A stretch of 64,000 nt of DNA from the NCBI GenBank assembly GCA_029379385.1, contig CM055618.1, positions 9,248,134 through 9,312,133 of the forward strand, written 5' to 3'. Each line of letters begins with the position of its first letter. The first letter of the stretch is position 1. Of the stretch, positions 47,824 through 59,573 are shown in pieces. Position numbers and translations under genes: made by a program. The notes beneath the pieces were generated by a model. The model did no database searches. It was given only the letters and a program-made list of their open reading frames with translations, and was not told where the DNA came from. This stretch comes from Quillaja saponaria (Eukaryota; Streptophyta; Magnoliopsida; Fabales; Quillajaceae).

Positions 47824-50800
47824 ATGAATGAGAATGATAATCAGTATGTTGGTAATGTTGATGGTGATGAAGTTGGTAATGATGAAGGGAATGGTAATGT
47901 TGACAGTGATGAACTAGAATGGGAGAGGAAAACAGAGATAATATACTGATGTTGAAATAGTTGGTATAGCCAATATTCCAGACAATGATGGAATCAGTGA
48001 TATGTCGGTTAAACTTAGGAAATGGTTACGTAGAGAGACTGTTGACATATTTGAAATTAGTGAAGCAGCAATGCAAGGTAGTGAAGGTGAAGTAATGCAG
48101 GGTTGTTAAGGAGAAACAATGCAGAGTTATGAAGGAGAAACAACGTAGAGTTGTGAAGGTGAAGTAATGCTTGATAATGAAGAAGGTGGAGCAATGCAGG
48201 GGAATGGTAATGTTGACAATGATGAACTAGAATGGGAGGAGGAAAACAATGAGAATATGCTGATGTTGAAATAGTAGATATGGTCAACATTCTAGACAAT
48301 GATGGAATCAGTGACATGTCAGTTAAACTTAGGAAATGGTTACATAGAGAGACTACTGACATATTTGAAATTAGTGAAGTAGTAATGCAAGGTAATGAAG
48401 GTGAAGCAATGTAGGGTTGTGAAGGGGAAACATTGCAGAGTTGTGAAGGTGAAGTAATGATTGATAGTGAAGAAGGTGAAGCAATGCAGGACAGTGCAAT
48501 TGAAGTAATGTAGGACAGTTTAACTGATATAGTGCAAAGAAGTGAAACAATGAAGATGAGTGAAGCTGTGAAAGGGGAGGGTAAGAAACAAATTATGAAA
48601 AGGAAGGGCAAGAAACAAGTTATGAGAGGGAAGGGTAAGAAGGAAGCTATGAAAGGGAAAGGGAAGGTTCCTACTATAAGGATGAAGAACAACACCATTA
48701 AAAAGAGAAGAGCAGTAGTAAGAATAAAGGAAAAAGACCAGTTATTGACGTAGAATGTGACAATAAGTCTGATTCTAAAACTAAATCTGATACAATAAGG
48801 ACAAAAAAAAGTTGGTAAAGGTTCTAGTAATGTCGAAAAAAAAAAAAAAAAAGACTTCTTATCAGATCTTGAAGATGACTATGATTGCCTCAATAATCCT
48901 CCGACTGATGTTATGATTACCAAGAGGCTACCAGAGTTTAATGAAGTTACTGACATGGAAAATCTTAATTCGAAAGTAGGAATGAAATTCAAAAATGCTC
49001 AAGTGTTCATGAAAGCTGTAGTTGAATGGAATATAAAGTATGGTTATGAGATTGTATGGGTTAGGAACTAAATAAAAGAATGACAATTGTATGTAAGAAG
49101 AGGTGTAGCTAGATCATGCTTCACATATGCAGGGGAAATCCACAATTCAAATTAAGACATTCAATCCATATCATCAATTCCCAAAAACTTTTGATAATAA
49201 ACTTGTGACCAATAGATACATTAATAAGAAATATGAAAATATGCTTATGGACACTGCAACTTGGAAGCTGTAAGATATGCAGAAGATTGTTAGAAGGCAA
49301 TTGAAATGTGATGTGCATTTTAAAGCATTCTATATAGCAAAGAGAAATGATGCATCAATGCATGAGGGGGATTACAAGAAAAAATATGGAAGAATGTGGG
49401 ATTATGCAGCTATAATTATGAAATAAAATCTTGGTAGTTCAGTGAGAATATTGACTTGTATGTCATAACCTAGTGAATAACCACATTTTCAAAGAATGTA
49501 TGTTTGTTATAAGGCTTGGAAGGATGGTTTTAAAGCAGGTTGTAGGAAGTTGATTGGTTTGGATGGTTGCTTTTTGAAAGGCATATTTGGTGACCAACTA
49601 TTAAGTGTTATTGCTAGAGATGGGAATGATATTTTATTTCCCATTGCAATAGGAGTGGTTGAGATTGAAAAAAAAGATTCTTGGAGTTGGTTTATGTATG
49701 AACTATTGAGAGACTTTGGTTCTATTGAATAGCATGGATGGACTTTCATCTCTAATAGACAAAAGGTATGGCACTTAATAACTTTTGTTATTTGTGACGA
49801 ATTTTCAAATGCATGATTGTGGTTGACATCCTTTTTTTGTGTGTGTTTAACAGGTTTTAGTTGAGACCTTTGAGCAATACTATCCTAAAGTTGACCAAAG
49901 ATACTGCTTAAAACATTTTTAACAAAATTTTACAGCCAAGTATAAAGGAAAATAATTGAAGGATGCAATGTGGGAAGCAATATATACAGGAACTGTGAGG
50001 CAGTTTGAGTACTGGATGAAGCAGATAAAGAAAATGGATATTAAAGCATATGATTAATTAAGAAATATAAATCCTAGTCAATGGTCTAGGTCTTACTTCA
50101 TCCTAGATGTCAAATACAATTGTTTGGTGAATTAAATTTGTGAATCTTAGAATAAATTAATTCTGGAAGCAAGAGAGCTGTCCTATTTAAATATATTTGA
50201 ATGGATAAGAAAGAGGATGATGACCAAGATTCAAGTGACAAGGGTGGGAATGGAGAAGTACAACCACTACATTGTTCTTAAAGCTCAATTTGATTTGGAC
50301 AATTCCAAGAAGGACTCAAGCAATTGCTTTGCTTCATATGCTGGAAAAAACAAGTTTAAAATTGAATGCTACAATACATCATATGTTATTGATTTAAATG
50401 GTCAAAGTTATGGATGCAGAGCATGGAAGTTTAGTGGAATACCATGCAAACATGTTGTTGTACTTATTCAGATGAAGGATGACCAACTAGAAAATATGTT
50501 CGTTAGTATTTTAGCAAGGATATATACTTGGCAGCATATTATATAACATGGTTCCCATTCTTGGTCAACATGATTAGGAAGAGACTAACTTTTAAATTAT
50601 GATGCCTCCTTAACACAAGATACCAAGTAGCATACCTAAAAAGCCTAGGATGAAGGGACAAGATGAGAAGAATTAAGCTAAAGTGGATAATGTTGTTGCA
50701 ACAAAAGTGGCTAGAAAAGGAGGTCAAGTCACATGTGCAAAGATGCAAGATTGAAAACTAGAACAAAAGGTCTTGCAAGGGACCAGTGCACAAAGATTCC

Positions 50801-51100
50801 AGTCTTTTGAATAGTGCAAGCAACATAATATTAAGTGCATGGCTAAATCAGTTCTTAAAGTAATTAATGAATCATCAATTTTTTTTACATGTATTAATGT
50901 ACTGATTTTTAATCACATCAGAGCAAACAAGTAAGTGGTGAAGGATGTAGTAACCAAGGAAAAAATTTAGAGACCCACAAAGTTAAACAAAATCAAGTCA
51001 AGCAAGTCTAGGCAGAAAACTAAAAAGAACAATGAAGAATTTTCCAATTGTCAAGGAAAAGCTACAAATCAAAGGAGGATTAGTTAGCAAGAATAAATGA
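47824..51100 (+). pseudogene. MULE-1 transposase (mudrA-type), degenerate
   Basis: Order: acidic repeat region (47824-48530, duplicated); Lys/Gly-rich GKGKKQVMRGKGKKEAMKGK, a likely nuclear-localisation stretch (48565-48665); MuDR DNA-binding region MKFKNAQVFMKAVVEWNIKY (48980) and QMYCxxC-like zinc segment, damaged; then HFKAFYIAKRNDASMHEGDY. The DDE domain includes MYVCYKAWKDGFKAGCRKLI, GLDGCFLKGIFGDQLLSVIA (first Asp), SWSWFMYELL and WTFISNRQK, where the expected second Asp is Asn. An intron (49766-49853, GT...AG) follows; then YYPKVDQRYCLKHF and a SWIM finger CRAWKFSGIPCKHVVVLI (50420-50470). Several stops. Longest open parts are 49496-49732 and 50217-50546. Confidence 0.85.
47887..48512. 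repeat. 313-bp tandem duplication in the MULE-1 N-terminal region
   Basis: Copies start GGGAATGGTAATGTTGACA at 47887 and 48200. Each encodes the acidic DELEWE block, a RKWL basic block and short GEAMQ/GETMQ-type repeats. MULE-2 has one copy of this region (56580-56890). Confidence 0.8.
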
Positions 51101-51739
51101 AAATGATGATGTTGAAAATCTATTTTATTTTTATTTTTTATGTGTTTGTGTTAAGAGTGTTTGATTAGTTATGTATTAAGATGATGTTTATGTTTTGAAA
51201 TTAATTTCTTAGTTTGGATGTTTATGTTAGCTCAGTTATGTATTAAGATGATGATGATGATGATGATGATGTCTCAAGTTTGGATACGTTTTAAAGGATA
51301 ATTCTTCAATGTTGATTCTATTTCATTATGTATTAATTATGTTAAGAAAATTTAAGTGTTAATAATCAATATGTTTCAAGTTAGGATATGTTTTAATGGA
51401 TAAAATTTCAATGCTGATTCTATTTTCATTATAAAGAAATGACAAACAAAGAAAATAACAAGAAAGAGAGCTTTGTTGCTCTATTTTCATTACAAAAGAA
51501 ATGAGATACAAATCATTACACTAAGCTGATTCTATCTAGCCATTCTATTTCAACTCATAACCTAACCTAGACAGAGGAGACAAACTATTATAGTCTGTAA
51601 CACAATTTCAGTAGCTTAAGTTGCAATACAAAACTATCAATAGTTCTAACATTATGAATTCTTGAATTCTCATCCAATTAAGCATTTTTAACAAAACATA
51701 ACTTGTAATTAACAACCATGTCCAACATAGCAACTTATA

Positions 51740-52299
51740 TAAGTTTTTTCCCCAAAGTTCAGCCTCTTAGAGTGCCTTCAAGACTTCTACAGTTTCTTTA
51801 TTCTTCAACTCAGCTTCAATCTCATAAGCTACTACAATTCCTTCCATGTTTTCTTATAGTTTTCATGAATGTCATCAAATTCTATTTGTAATGCAGCATT
51901 TTTTTGAAGCAACTCCTTTATAACTTTAGTCTCACGAGCACAAATTTCAGCATTAAACCAAACAAAAAATGTTGCAGGTGTTTGATTTCTGATATAGAAC
52001 AAATATCTTCAAAAAAAAAAAAAAAAATTATAAACATCATAAATTAATAAACTGAATCATACTTCATTCACCTAAAAATACAACCAAAAATTCAAAATTT
52101 ATGAAAGCAATGCTCTTACCCCAAACCTCCTACATCCATAAATCCTTCTTCCTATATTATGTTTTGTCCAAGTAGTCTTCAATGGAGATATTTCACCACA
52201 ATAATAATTTTTCGTCATATTCTTTGCACTTGAATTTCTTGAATTCCTTGAATTCCTGGAACTCCTTGAAGCACACAGTGGACTGGAAGATTCTGAAAC
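51740..52299 (-). pseudogene. GRF-type zinc-finger gene of MULE-1
   Basis: Main exon (52299-52120): VSESSSPLCASRSSRNSRNS, a Ser/Arg-rich lead, then YYCGEISPLKTTWTKHNIGR and RIYGCRRFG, ending at a GTAAGA donor. This is the GRF pattern CxCG...LxTxWTxxNxGRRxxGC, with the first Cys changed to Tyr. Downstream (51990-51760) an exon reads FFVWFNAEICARETKVIKEL then LQKNAALQIEFDDIHENYKK, fitting the fourth-ligand region (C.FF.W.D.E) and the coiled coil that normally follows in plant GRF proteins; a frameshift lies near the expected Cys. No ATG is in frame. It faces the transposase and ends about 340 bases from the element's terminus. Confidence 0.7.
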
Positions 52300-52641
52300 C
52301 TAGACCCAGTTGGCTTATTAGCCGTGGAGGAGATGAAATGTTTCAAAATGAAATGAGGTGATGAAGAATTGAAAAAAGAAGTAGTGGATTGAGAATGATT
52401 TGAGGAAGTCCGGATTTAGGGAAGAAATTAGGGTTTTCAAAGTATGGGTAAAAAAAATGCAGGTTGAGATAACAGTCTACTCACACGTGCATGGCACATG
52501 AGTGCTTTATTGGTTAAATGTAATAGATTCTATCAAGGAATAATTTTATTCAAAACACAAAGAGTTGGCTTTGGACAAAATAAAACACATGTATGATTTT
52601 TGGAACAAGTTATACCACAAGAGGTTATGTGTACTTTACTT

Positions 52642-53762
52642 TATATTTTATTATGTAATATTAAAATTAATCATTTACTTAATAGTATTTATATTATGTT
52701 TTTATTTTAGGACGCTTTATGTAATGCTTATATAAAAGGTTAGTATGTATTTATTTAATATTTTTTGATAAAATTGAATATTATAGTATAATTTTTCAAA
52801 CCATTTTCTTCCTCTCTTTCCTTTTCTGTCTCTCAATTTCTTTATTTTCACATAGGCAGCATCACTTATATTCTTAATTAATTAGATTACTAGAATATTG
52901 GAACATTTGACCGAACATTGCTACTATTTTTTTTACTTTTTATTTTTGCTAACAGAACATTGCTACCACTTAAACATTGAATGTTTGTTGAGATAAATCC
53001 TCCTAACTTTAACACTACTAAAACTCAAGGTGACGTCTCTTATAAAGAGTTAGGTAATGAATTGAACCACACCTTACGGGATGGAGCTCAACGTTGAAAT
53101 TTAGCTACTATAGACTGACTAGAGAAGATATAATCAAGGTAGGAGATTTATGAATAATAATTTTGTACCACAATGTTGAAATTTAACTATTATATGTGGT
53201 GATTTATGAGAATAGAAAGAGCTACTTCCTATTGTATAGCCTATACTCAATAAGTCTCCTATAGTCTAAGAAAAGGCAATTTAAATTTATTTATTTTTAT
53301 CAAATTGTCATATATGAAGAATGCTTCCATGTCTCTTAATTTTATTTTTCCTACATTAGATAACAAGGAATACATGTATTGATGGAATTTCTCTATTCCC
53401 ACTTAAATATCATGATCCAATAATTCCAATATAAAATCATTAATTTTCTACTAGACCGGAGAGGTGATTAGTTAATCAAGATGAGCATAAACTAATCCAG
53501 ACACACCTTACCGTTCAATAAAAAACTAGTAATTTTAAAATTTCACTATACATTAACTTCAAAAATTTATCAATTTGTCATAATTCCTAGCAACACATCA
53601 TAAAACTTAATTCACCACAGCTGGATTTAGATGTTCTTTCAAAGATAAGATTAGAGGGAGATTGGCTCACTACTTATTCTTATTAATTATATCCGTACTG
53701 CACTTATAATACAGAAAGCAACACTTACATGTACAGAAATATATATGTTCTTAACTCCATAT
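52642..53762. repeat. MLP flanks: distal upstream then downstream of copy 5
   Basis: 52642-53110 matches MLP upstream sequence (37780-38290). 53200-53762 matches MLP downstream flank (36470-37016). The junction near 53110-53200 shows that tandem MLP units abut here. No gene. Confidence 0.65.
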
Positions 53763-54200
53763 TCATCCTTTGAGATGATGTGCTTCAATATCCTTAATTA
53801 CGTTAACCATGAAGTTGAGATAGTTATTTGGAGCTGGGATCTCCTCCTTGATTTTCTCACATTCAATACTCACTTTCACCAAGCTGCTACCTTCACCCTT
53901 TGGATTAGCATGAAAGACAACCTTCCATGTTTTATATTCCTGCATCACATCTCCTTCAAATCCAATTAAAGTTACAGACTTGTCTTCATCATTTAAAAAC
54001 GCCTTCTCTTTAATCACTTCTGGACTCCCATCTATTCGATCATCACAATCAAGTCAAATAATTAATTACCAAAAAATATATCAAGAAATTAATCTGCAAA
54101 TTAAGTTTCAGTCTGTGTTAATTTGTGTGTGTGGAAATTAATGAAAAAATTGAACTGGGTTTCGACCATGTACCTAAGTTATATTTTCAAACCTTGATAG
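53763..54200 (-). pseudogene. MLP-like gene, copy 5: exon 1 mostly deleted
   Basis: Exon 2 (54031-53763, 269 nt) is intact and reads GSPEVIKEKAFLNDEDKSV, LIGFEGDVMQEYKTWKVVFH, GEGSSLVKVSIECEKIKEE and ends AHHLKG-TGA. Of exon 1 only the last about 27 bases (IKVxKYNL) remain at 54174-54200 with the donor. A deletion of about 170 bases removed the ATG and joined the TATA box (54202-54209) directly to the tail of exon 1. Transcription could in principle still start here, but no full MLP can be made. Confidence 0.85.
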
Positions 54201-54298
54201 ATTTATATAGAATTGAAGTCTTGATCTATGCCCTCACTACTCACTATTCCTATTAATTAATATCATAATTATCATTTCTTAATTTATATTAGATATTA

Positions 54299-55558
54299 GA
54301 CTTAATTGCACTTTTGATTTCTATAGTTTAAATTTGAGTTCATATTTTTCCTAACAGTTTCAATTACTATAATTGGACCCGTCCATAGTTTTATTTGATG
54401 CAATTGGATCTCTACCGTCAAGTGTCATTTAGATTAATGCTGATGATAGTGATGTGGTGTCCATGTGATATAGTTGACCAATAAAAAACAATCACAGAGT
54501 ATAAACATTTAATTAAAAAGCATTTTTTAAAAAAGAAAAAGAAAAATAATATTACATTTATAAAACAAAATAACTTTTTTCTTTCTCTCTCTTCCTCACC
54601 ACACCCACTACTCAGATTTCTCCATAACCACCAGATTCATAAACCCCAAATCATTTTTGAAACCAATCCTTTTCTCTCTTTAGCTCCCGCTCTCCCTCTG
54701 GCACTCTCTAATCCAAATCAAAATTAAAAATTTCAAGTTTTGACTTATTTGGACACCATGTGAGAATTTGATATTTCAATTTCAAAAATCAAATTCCTAA
54801 CCTCATACTAGCTTTAGATCTGAAATTTTTAGATCCAAGTGTTGGCAGAAATGAAAAAAATTGTGCATTTTACTAGCTCACTTCGACATGGGTACTCTAG
54901 CTTTGGCCAACGAGATCAAAGAAGTCATTGGCAATGATATAGATGCCAAGATCGAAGCCATGAAAAGCCGTTATGCTTTTTCTCAATGGCGAGAATATAC
55001 CTCAACTTTGCATCACCATCATTCGCTATCTGCTTCCTTCCAAGGACCATACGGTTCAAAAGTTTTTCCTTTGCTTCTCCTTCTCTATTTGAAGATTATT
55101 GATAAGACTGATTTTAAAGGAAGGTTCTGCTGGAAATGTCCTCATTTTCCAAAACAAAGCCCTCCAACCATTAGCCATCAATCAACCCAAACAAATTTGT
55201 TGTTTTTTTGTTAGTACCTGTGATGGTGGGTAAAGACAGAAGAGAAGACTTTTATTTATTTTTTGTTTCATAATTTTTAATTCTTATTATCATTTTCTGT
55301 TTTTTATAAAATGTTTATTTTTAAATTTTAATTAAATTTTATACAAGATAAGTTGCTTTTTTTGATTTTAAATATGCCATTTGGGTTGTCCACCTCAATT
55401 TCTGTTGGACACGTCACCCACGTAGTGTTAGTTTAGACAATAGATGGACCAAACTGCATGTAATTACATATGGAAGGGATTCAACTACAACAATAGAAAC
55501 TATAAGGACTAAATTGAATTGCAAATTAAATTATAGGCACCAAAACTACAATTAAGCC
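54299..55558. mobile_element. Nonautonomous MULE (Pack-MULE-like), 1260 bp
   Basis: Terminal inverted repeats of about 90 bases begin GACTTAATTGCACTTTTGAT on the left and, read inward on the minus strand, GGCTTAATTGTAGTTTTGG on the right. The element is flanked by the 9-base duplicate TAGATATTA (54290-54298 and 55559-55567), as in Mutator-like elements. It sits in the MLP copy 5 upstream region. It has no transposase; it holds one open frame (54861-55214). Confidence 0.85.
54861..55214 (+). other. Open frame inside the Pack-MULE-like element, unknown product
   Basis: 117 codons. After MCILLAHFD comes MGTLALANEIKEVIGNDIDA then KIEAMKSRYAFSQWREYTST, a regular helical-looking stretch unlike the low-complexity surroundings, then a His-rich HHHH and FKGRFCWKCPHFPK. 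I do not recognise the family. A captured host gene fragment is possible, because such elements often carry them. It could equally be a chance frame. Confidence 0.35.
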
Positions 55559-58251
55559 TAGATATTATAAGCCTTCGGTCCCTAACATATAAAAACTCTG
55601 TAGGCTTCTTTGTTTAAATTAATTTAGCTTTTCTAATAGGGGAATGAAATGGTGATAATTTGGAAGTTTGTTCTTTGTATTTTATTTTATTTTATATTTT
55701 AGAGTAAAGTACACATAACCCCCTTGTGGCATAGCTTATTCCCAAAATCATACAAGTGTTTCATTTTGTCCAAAATTACTGCTCTGTACTTTGGATAAAA
55801 CTGTCCCTTGATGAAATCTGATACATTTAACTAATAAAACACTCACATGTCATGCAAGTGATTAGACCGTTGCATTTAACATGCGTGTTCTCTTCTCAAA
55901 TTTTAAAATCCCTAATTTCTTCTCCCAATACCTCAAATCCTAACTTCCCAAATCCCTACTTTTCCAAATTTAAAATTGGTGATCTTGTTTTATCATTCTC
56001 AAACAAAGAATTTTTTGGTTTTGGGTTGGATTCATCTACATTGAAAATAAGAAATTGTTGCTTCGAAAGGTATGTTTGTGCATTCTTTATTTTTGATTTT
56101 GCTTATGCATGTGTTATTTGAGATTAGCATTTTGGGTTACTTCATTAGTGGTTGAATATAGTGAGTAACATGTTGAATATAATGGGTAACATGTGCTTCT
56201 TTGGTGTTATTATGTTGACTGTGATTGTTGTTTGATGCCATATGTATATTTGTTTATTATATAGGTTATGGCTAACATTACCTTTGAGATTCACAATAGG
56301 GTAACTTTCTCTAATTTCTATGGTCTAAAGACTTAGGTAGTGGTGTAGAGATAATAAACTATGATTCTGACTTTCTTAGTTATTGGAAGCTGCAAAAGGT
56401 AGCCACTGACTTAGGATATCCCATAACTTCAGCCATTTAATACTTAAAACCTGGAAAGACTATATCTAATAGGCTAGTATATATCAAGCCAGATAAAGAA
56501 ATCATAGAAATGCTAAAAGATCACAAGTTAAGGGAGATTTTTTGTTAAATATAACAACCAAGGTATTTGTCCTATAATCAGTATGCTGGTAATGTTGATA
56601 GTTATGAACTAGAATGGGGAGAGAAAAATAGTAAGAATGTAGATGTTGATTTTAAAATAGTAGATTGGGTCAACATTCCAGACAATCTTAGAATCAGTGA
56701 CATGTTAGTTAAACTTAGGAAATGGTTACATAAAGAGAATGCTGACATATTTGAAATCAGTGAAGCAGCAATGCAAGGTAATTAAGGTGAAGCAATGTAG
56801 GGTTGTGAAGGAGAAACAATGCAGAGTTGTGAAGGTGAAGTAATGCAGGACAGTGCAACTGAAGTAATACAATACAGTACAACTGATATAGTGCAAAGAA
56901 GTAAAACAATGAAGAGGAATGAAGTTGTGAAAGGGAAGGGCAAGAAACAAGCTATGAAAGGGAAGGACAACAAATAAGCTACAAAAGGGAAGGTTAAGGT
57001 TCCTATACAAGAAAGAAGAATGGTACCATTAAAGAGAAGAGTAATAGTAAGAACAAAGAAAAAAGACCAGTTACTGAGTTAGAACGTGACAATGAGTCTA
57101 CTTATGAGACTTAATATAATACAATGAGCACGAAAAAAGTGGTGAGGGTTTTGGTAATGTCAAAAAAAGAAACATGACTTCTTATCAGATGTTAAAGATG
57201 ACTATGATCCTCTCATTGATGATGAGATTACCAAACCAAAGTTTAATGAAGTCACTGACATGGACAATCCTTATTTGAAAGTAAGAATGAAATTCAAAAA
57301 TGTTCAAGTGTTTAGGAAAGCTGGGATTGAATGGAATATACATGATGGTTATGACATTCTACGGGTTAGGAATGAAAATAAAAGAATGACAGCTATATGT
57401 AGGAAAAGGTGTGGCTGGAGGATTTATGCTTCACCTATGTAGGGGAAATCCACGATTCAAAGTAAGACCTTCAATCCATATCATTGATGCCTAAAAACTT
57501 TTGATAATAAACTTATGATCAGTACATACATTAGTAAGAAATATGAATATATGCTTATAGACATTCCAACGTAGAAGTTGAAAGGCTTGCAGAAGACTGT
57601 TTGAAGGCAGTTGAAGTGTGATGTGCATTTAAAAGCATTCTATAGGGCAAAGAGAAAAAATGTAACAATGCATGAAGGGGATTACAAAAAAACAGTATGG
57701 AAGGATGTGGGATTATGCAGCTACAATTGTGAAATATAATCTTCACAGTTCAATGAGAATATTGACTTGTATACCATAACCTGGTGAACAACTAGATTTT
57801 CAAAGAATGTATGTTTGTTATAAGGCTTGGAAGGATGATTTTAAAGCAGGTTCTAGGAAGTTGATTGGTTTGGCGGTTGTTTTTTGAAGGGTATATTTGG
57901 TGGCCAACTGTTAAGTGTTATTGTTAGAGATAAGAAAGATAATATATTTTCTATTGCAATAGCAGTAGTTGAGATTGAAAACAAAGATTCTTGGAGTTGG
58001 TTTATACATAAACTGTTGAGAGACTTTGGTTCTATTGAAGAACTTGGATGGACTTTCATCTAGACAAAAAATATGGCACTTACTAACTTTTGTTATTTGT
58101 GTCCAATTTTGAAATGCATGATTATGGTTGACATCCTCTTTTGTTTGTGTTTAACTGGGTTTAGAGACCTTTGAGCAATACTACCTTGAAACTTACCACA
58201 AATATTGCTTGAAGCATCTTTACCAAAATTTACAGCCAATAGGGGTGAGCA

Positions 58252-58420
58252 GGAACCGCCTAAACCCGACAACCCAAACCGGAACCGAACCGATTGACCC
58301 GATATCCGAAAACCCGAGCCCGTGGTCAGTTTTTGTCAAGTTGTCATGCCTATGTTATGTCGGTTTGGTTGATTGTTTTGGTCATGGAATTTTCCAGGGT
58401 TCGGATAACCGACCCGAACC
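58252..58420. promoter_or_regulatory. hAT left subterminal motif cluster
   Basis: Repeats of AACCGAACCGA, ACCCGA and the inverse CGGTTTGG lie between 58252 and 58420. Matching clusters (ACCGACCCGAACCGA, TCGGTT) occur at 62530-62685. In hAT elements such short subterminal repeats are typical transposase binding sites; binding here is inferred. Confidence 0.5.
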
Positions 58421-58499
58421 GAAATACATATATTTTTTTTTTTAGTATTTGAAAATTCAAAAATTACCTAATACCTAATACCCTATCTCAAACTCACCT

Positions 58500-58960
58500 T
58501 TGTGCGACTGTGCCTCCTTGCTCTGGTTCACTCGTTCTTTCCAGTTTCCACTGCTTGAGCATCGTTCCCAAACCCCAGTCCCAACCCACGGCAGGAGGCA
58601 GCCATCGTTCTCAGTCCCAGCCGGCAGCAGCCATACTCCATCGTTCCCAGTCCCAGAAGTCTGCGACTGTGACTTCTTGCTCTGGACCTCTAGTTCACTC
58701 GTTCTTTCCCACTGCCGGAGCATCGTTCCTAGACTCCAGTCCCAGCCTACAGTAGGCGACGACCATCGTTCTCAGTCCCAGCCGGCAGCCGCCATACTCC
58801 ATCGTTCCCAGTCCCAGAAGTCTGAAGCGCAGCAGTCAACTAGATCCAGTCCTCTCGATCTCTAACCCATTTCTCTACCAGACCCAGTCAACCATCGTTC
58901 GCAGTCCTAACCAGACCCATCGTTCCCAGCCGCCATCGCCCTATTCTTCTTCCTCTTGAT
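58500..58960. repeat. GC-rich tandem duplication in the hAT 5' leader
   Basis: Two copies of about 165-170 bases (from about 58508 and 58675), each with TGCTCTGG, TTCACTCGTTCTTTCC, CATCGTTCTCAGTCCCAG and CCGGCAGC blocks, followed by further CATCGTT/CCCAGTC units to 58960. It is markedly more GC-rich than the surroundings. A splice donor CA/GTAAGT at 59112 and acceptor TAG at 59573 suggest that this is a 5' untranslated exon. Confidence 0.6.
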
Positions 58961-59573
58961 CCATTTGAAGCTGAAGACGTGAAGATCTGCTCTATCAATC
59001 CATCCCTTCGGGAAGTTTGAATCTGAAGCTTAGCAGTCAGCCAGTCCTCGATCTCTTCTCGATCAAGTCCGAAGTTGAAGATCTTCTCCTCTCGTGCTCA
59101 CTGCTCAACCAGTAAGTACTCTAATTTATCACTTTTCAATTTTGTTGTTTTGTGTTTGTTGGATTTAGTTACTTGTTATTCATGGATTTTGAATTGGGAA
59201 TAAAGTATCTGGAGCTTTAGGAAGGCAATTAGACTTGGTAAGGCAGAGAATAAAACTTGAGTGCGAGATATCATTGTTCCTTTTGGACTTTGGTTGTAAG
59301 GGAGTTCAATAATCAAGTGGCTTCGGTCAATGACTCAATGTTAGTGATCCAAGCCATGTAAGTATAGAACCTAAATTATAAATCAAAAATGCATATAATT
59401 GATAGTTTTTTGAATTTCTAGAATTTATTATATCAAAGTGACCCTATAAGCTGTAACATGGTATATTTACAACAACTCAACTAATTATATATTCATTAGT
59501 TAATTAGTATTTTACATTTTACCAAGATTCTTATTGTTGTATTCTTATGGTATGTTTTAATTTTGATTCATAG

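Larger units (their letters stand above)
47824..52641 (+). mobile_element. MULE-1: transposase (+) and convergent GRF gene (-), left end missing
   Basis: The right terminal repeat runs inward from 52641 for about 170 bases; read on the minus strand it starts AAGTAAAGTACACATAACC and matches the left terminal repeat of MULE-2 at 55702. It is followed by TATATTTTA at 52642-52650, the same 9 bases that precede MULE-2. Inside are a broken transposase and, convergent to it, a GRF zinc-finger gene. A left terminal repeat was not found near 47400-47830, so the 5' end is truncated. Confidence 0.75.

Noticed and set aside
48057..48698. 213-codon open frame on -
   Set aside because: Antisense of the acidic and Lys-rich repeats of the MULE-1 transposase; the Leu/Ser/Pro-rich translation is a by-product of the repeat.
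49496..49732. Independent small gene
   Set aside because: It is the open part of the MULE-1 DDE domain, continuous with degenerate transposase on both sides.
58500..58865. 121-codon open frame on + (and overlapping frames on both strands)
   Set aside because: Low-complexity product of the GC-rich tandem repeat in the hAT leader, upstream of a spliced transposase start.
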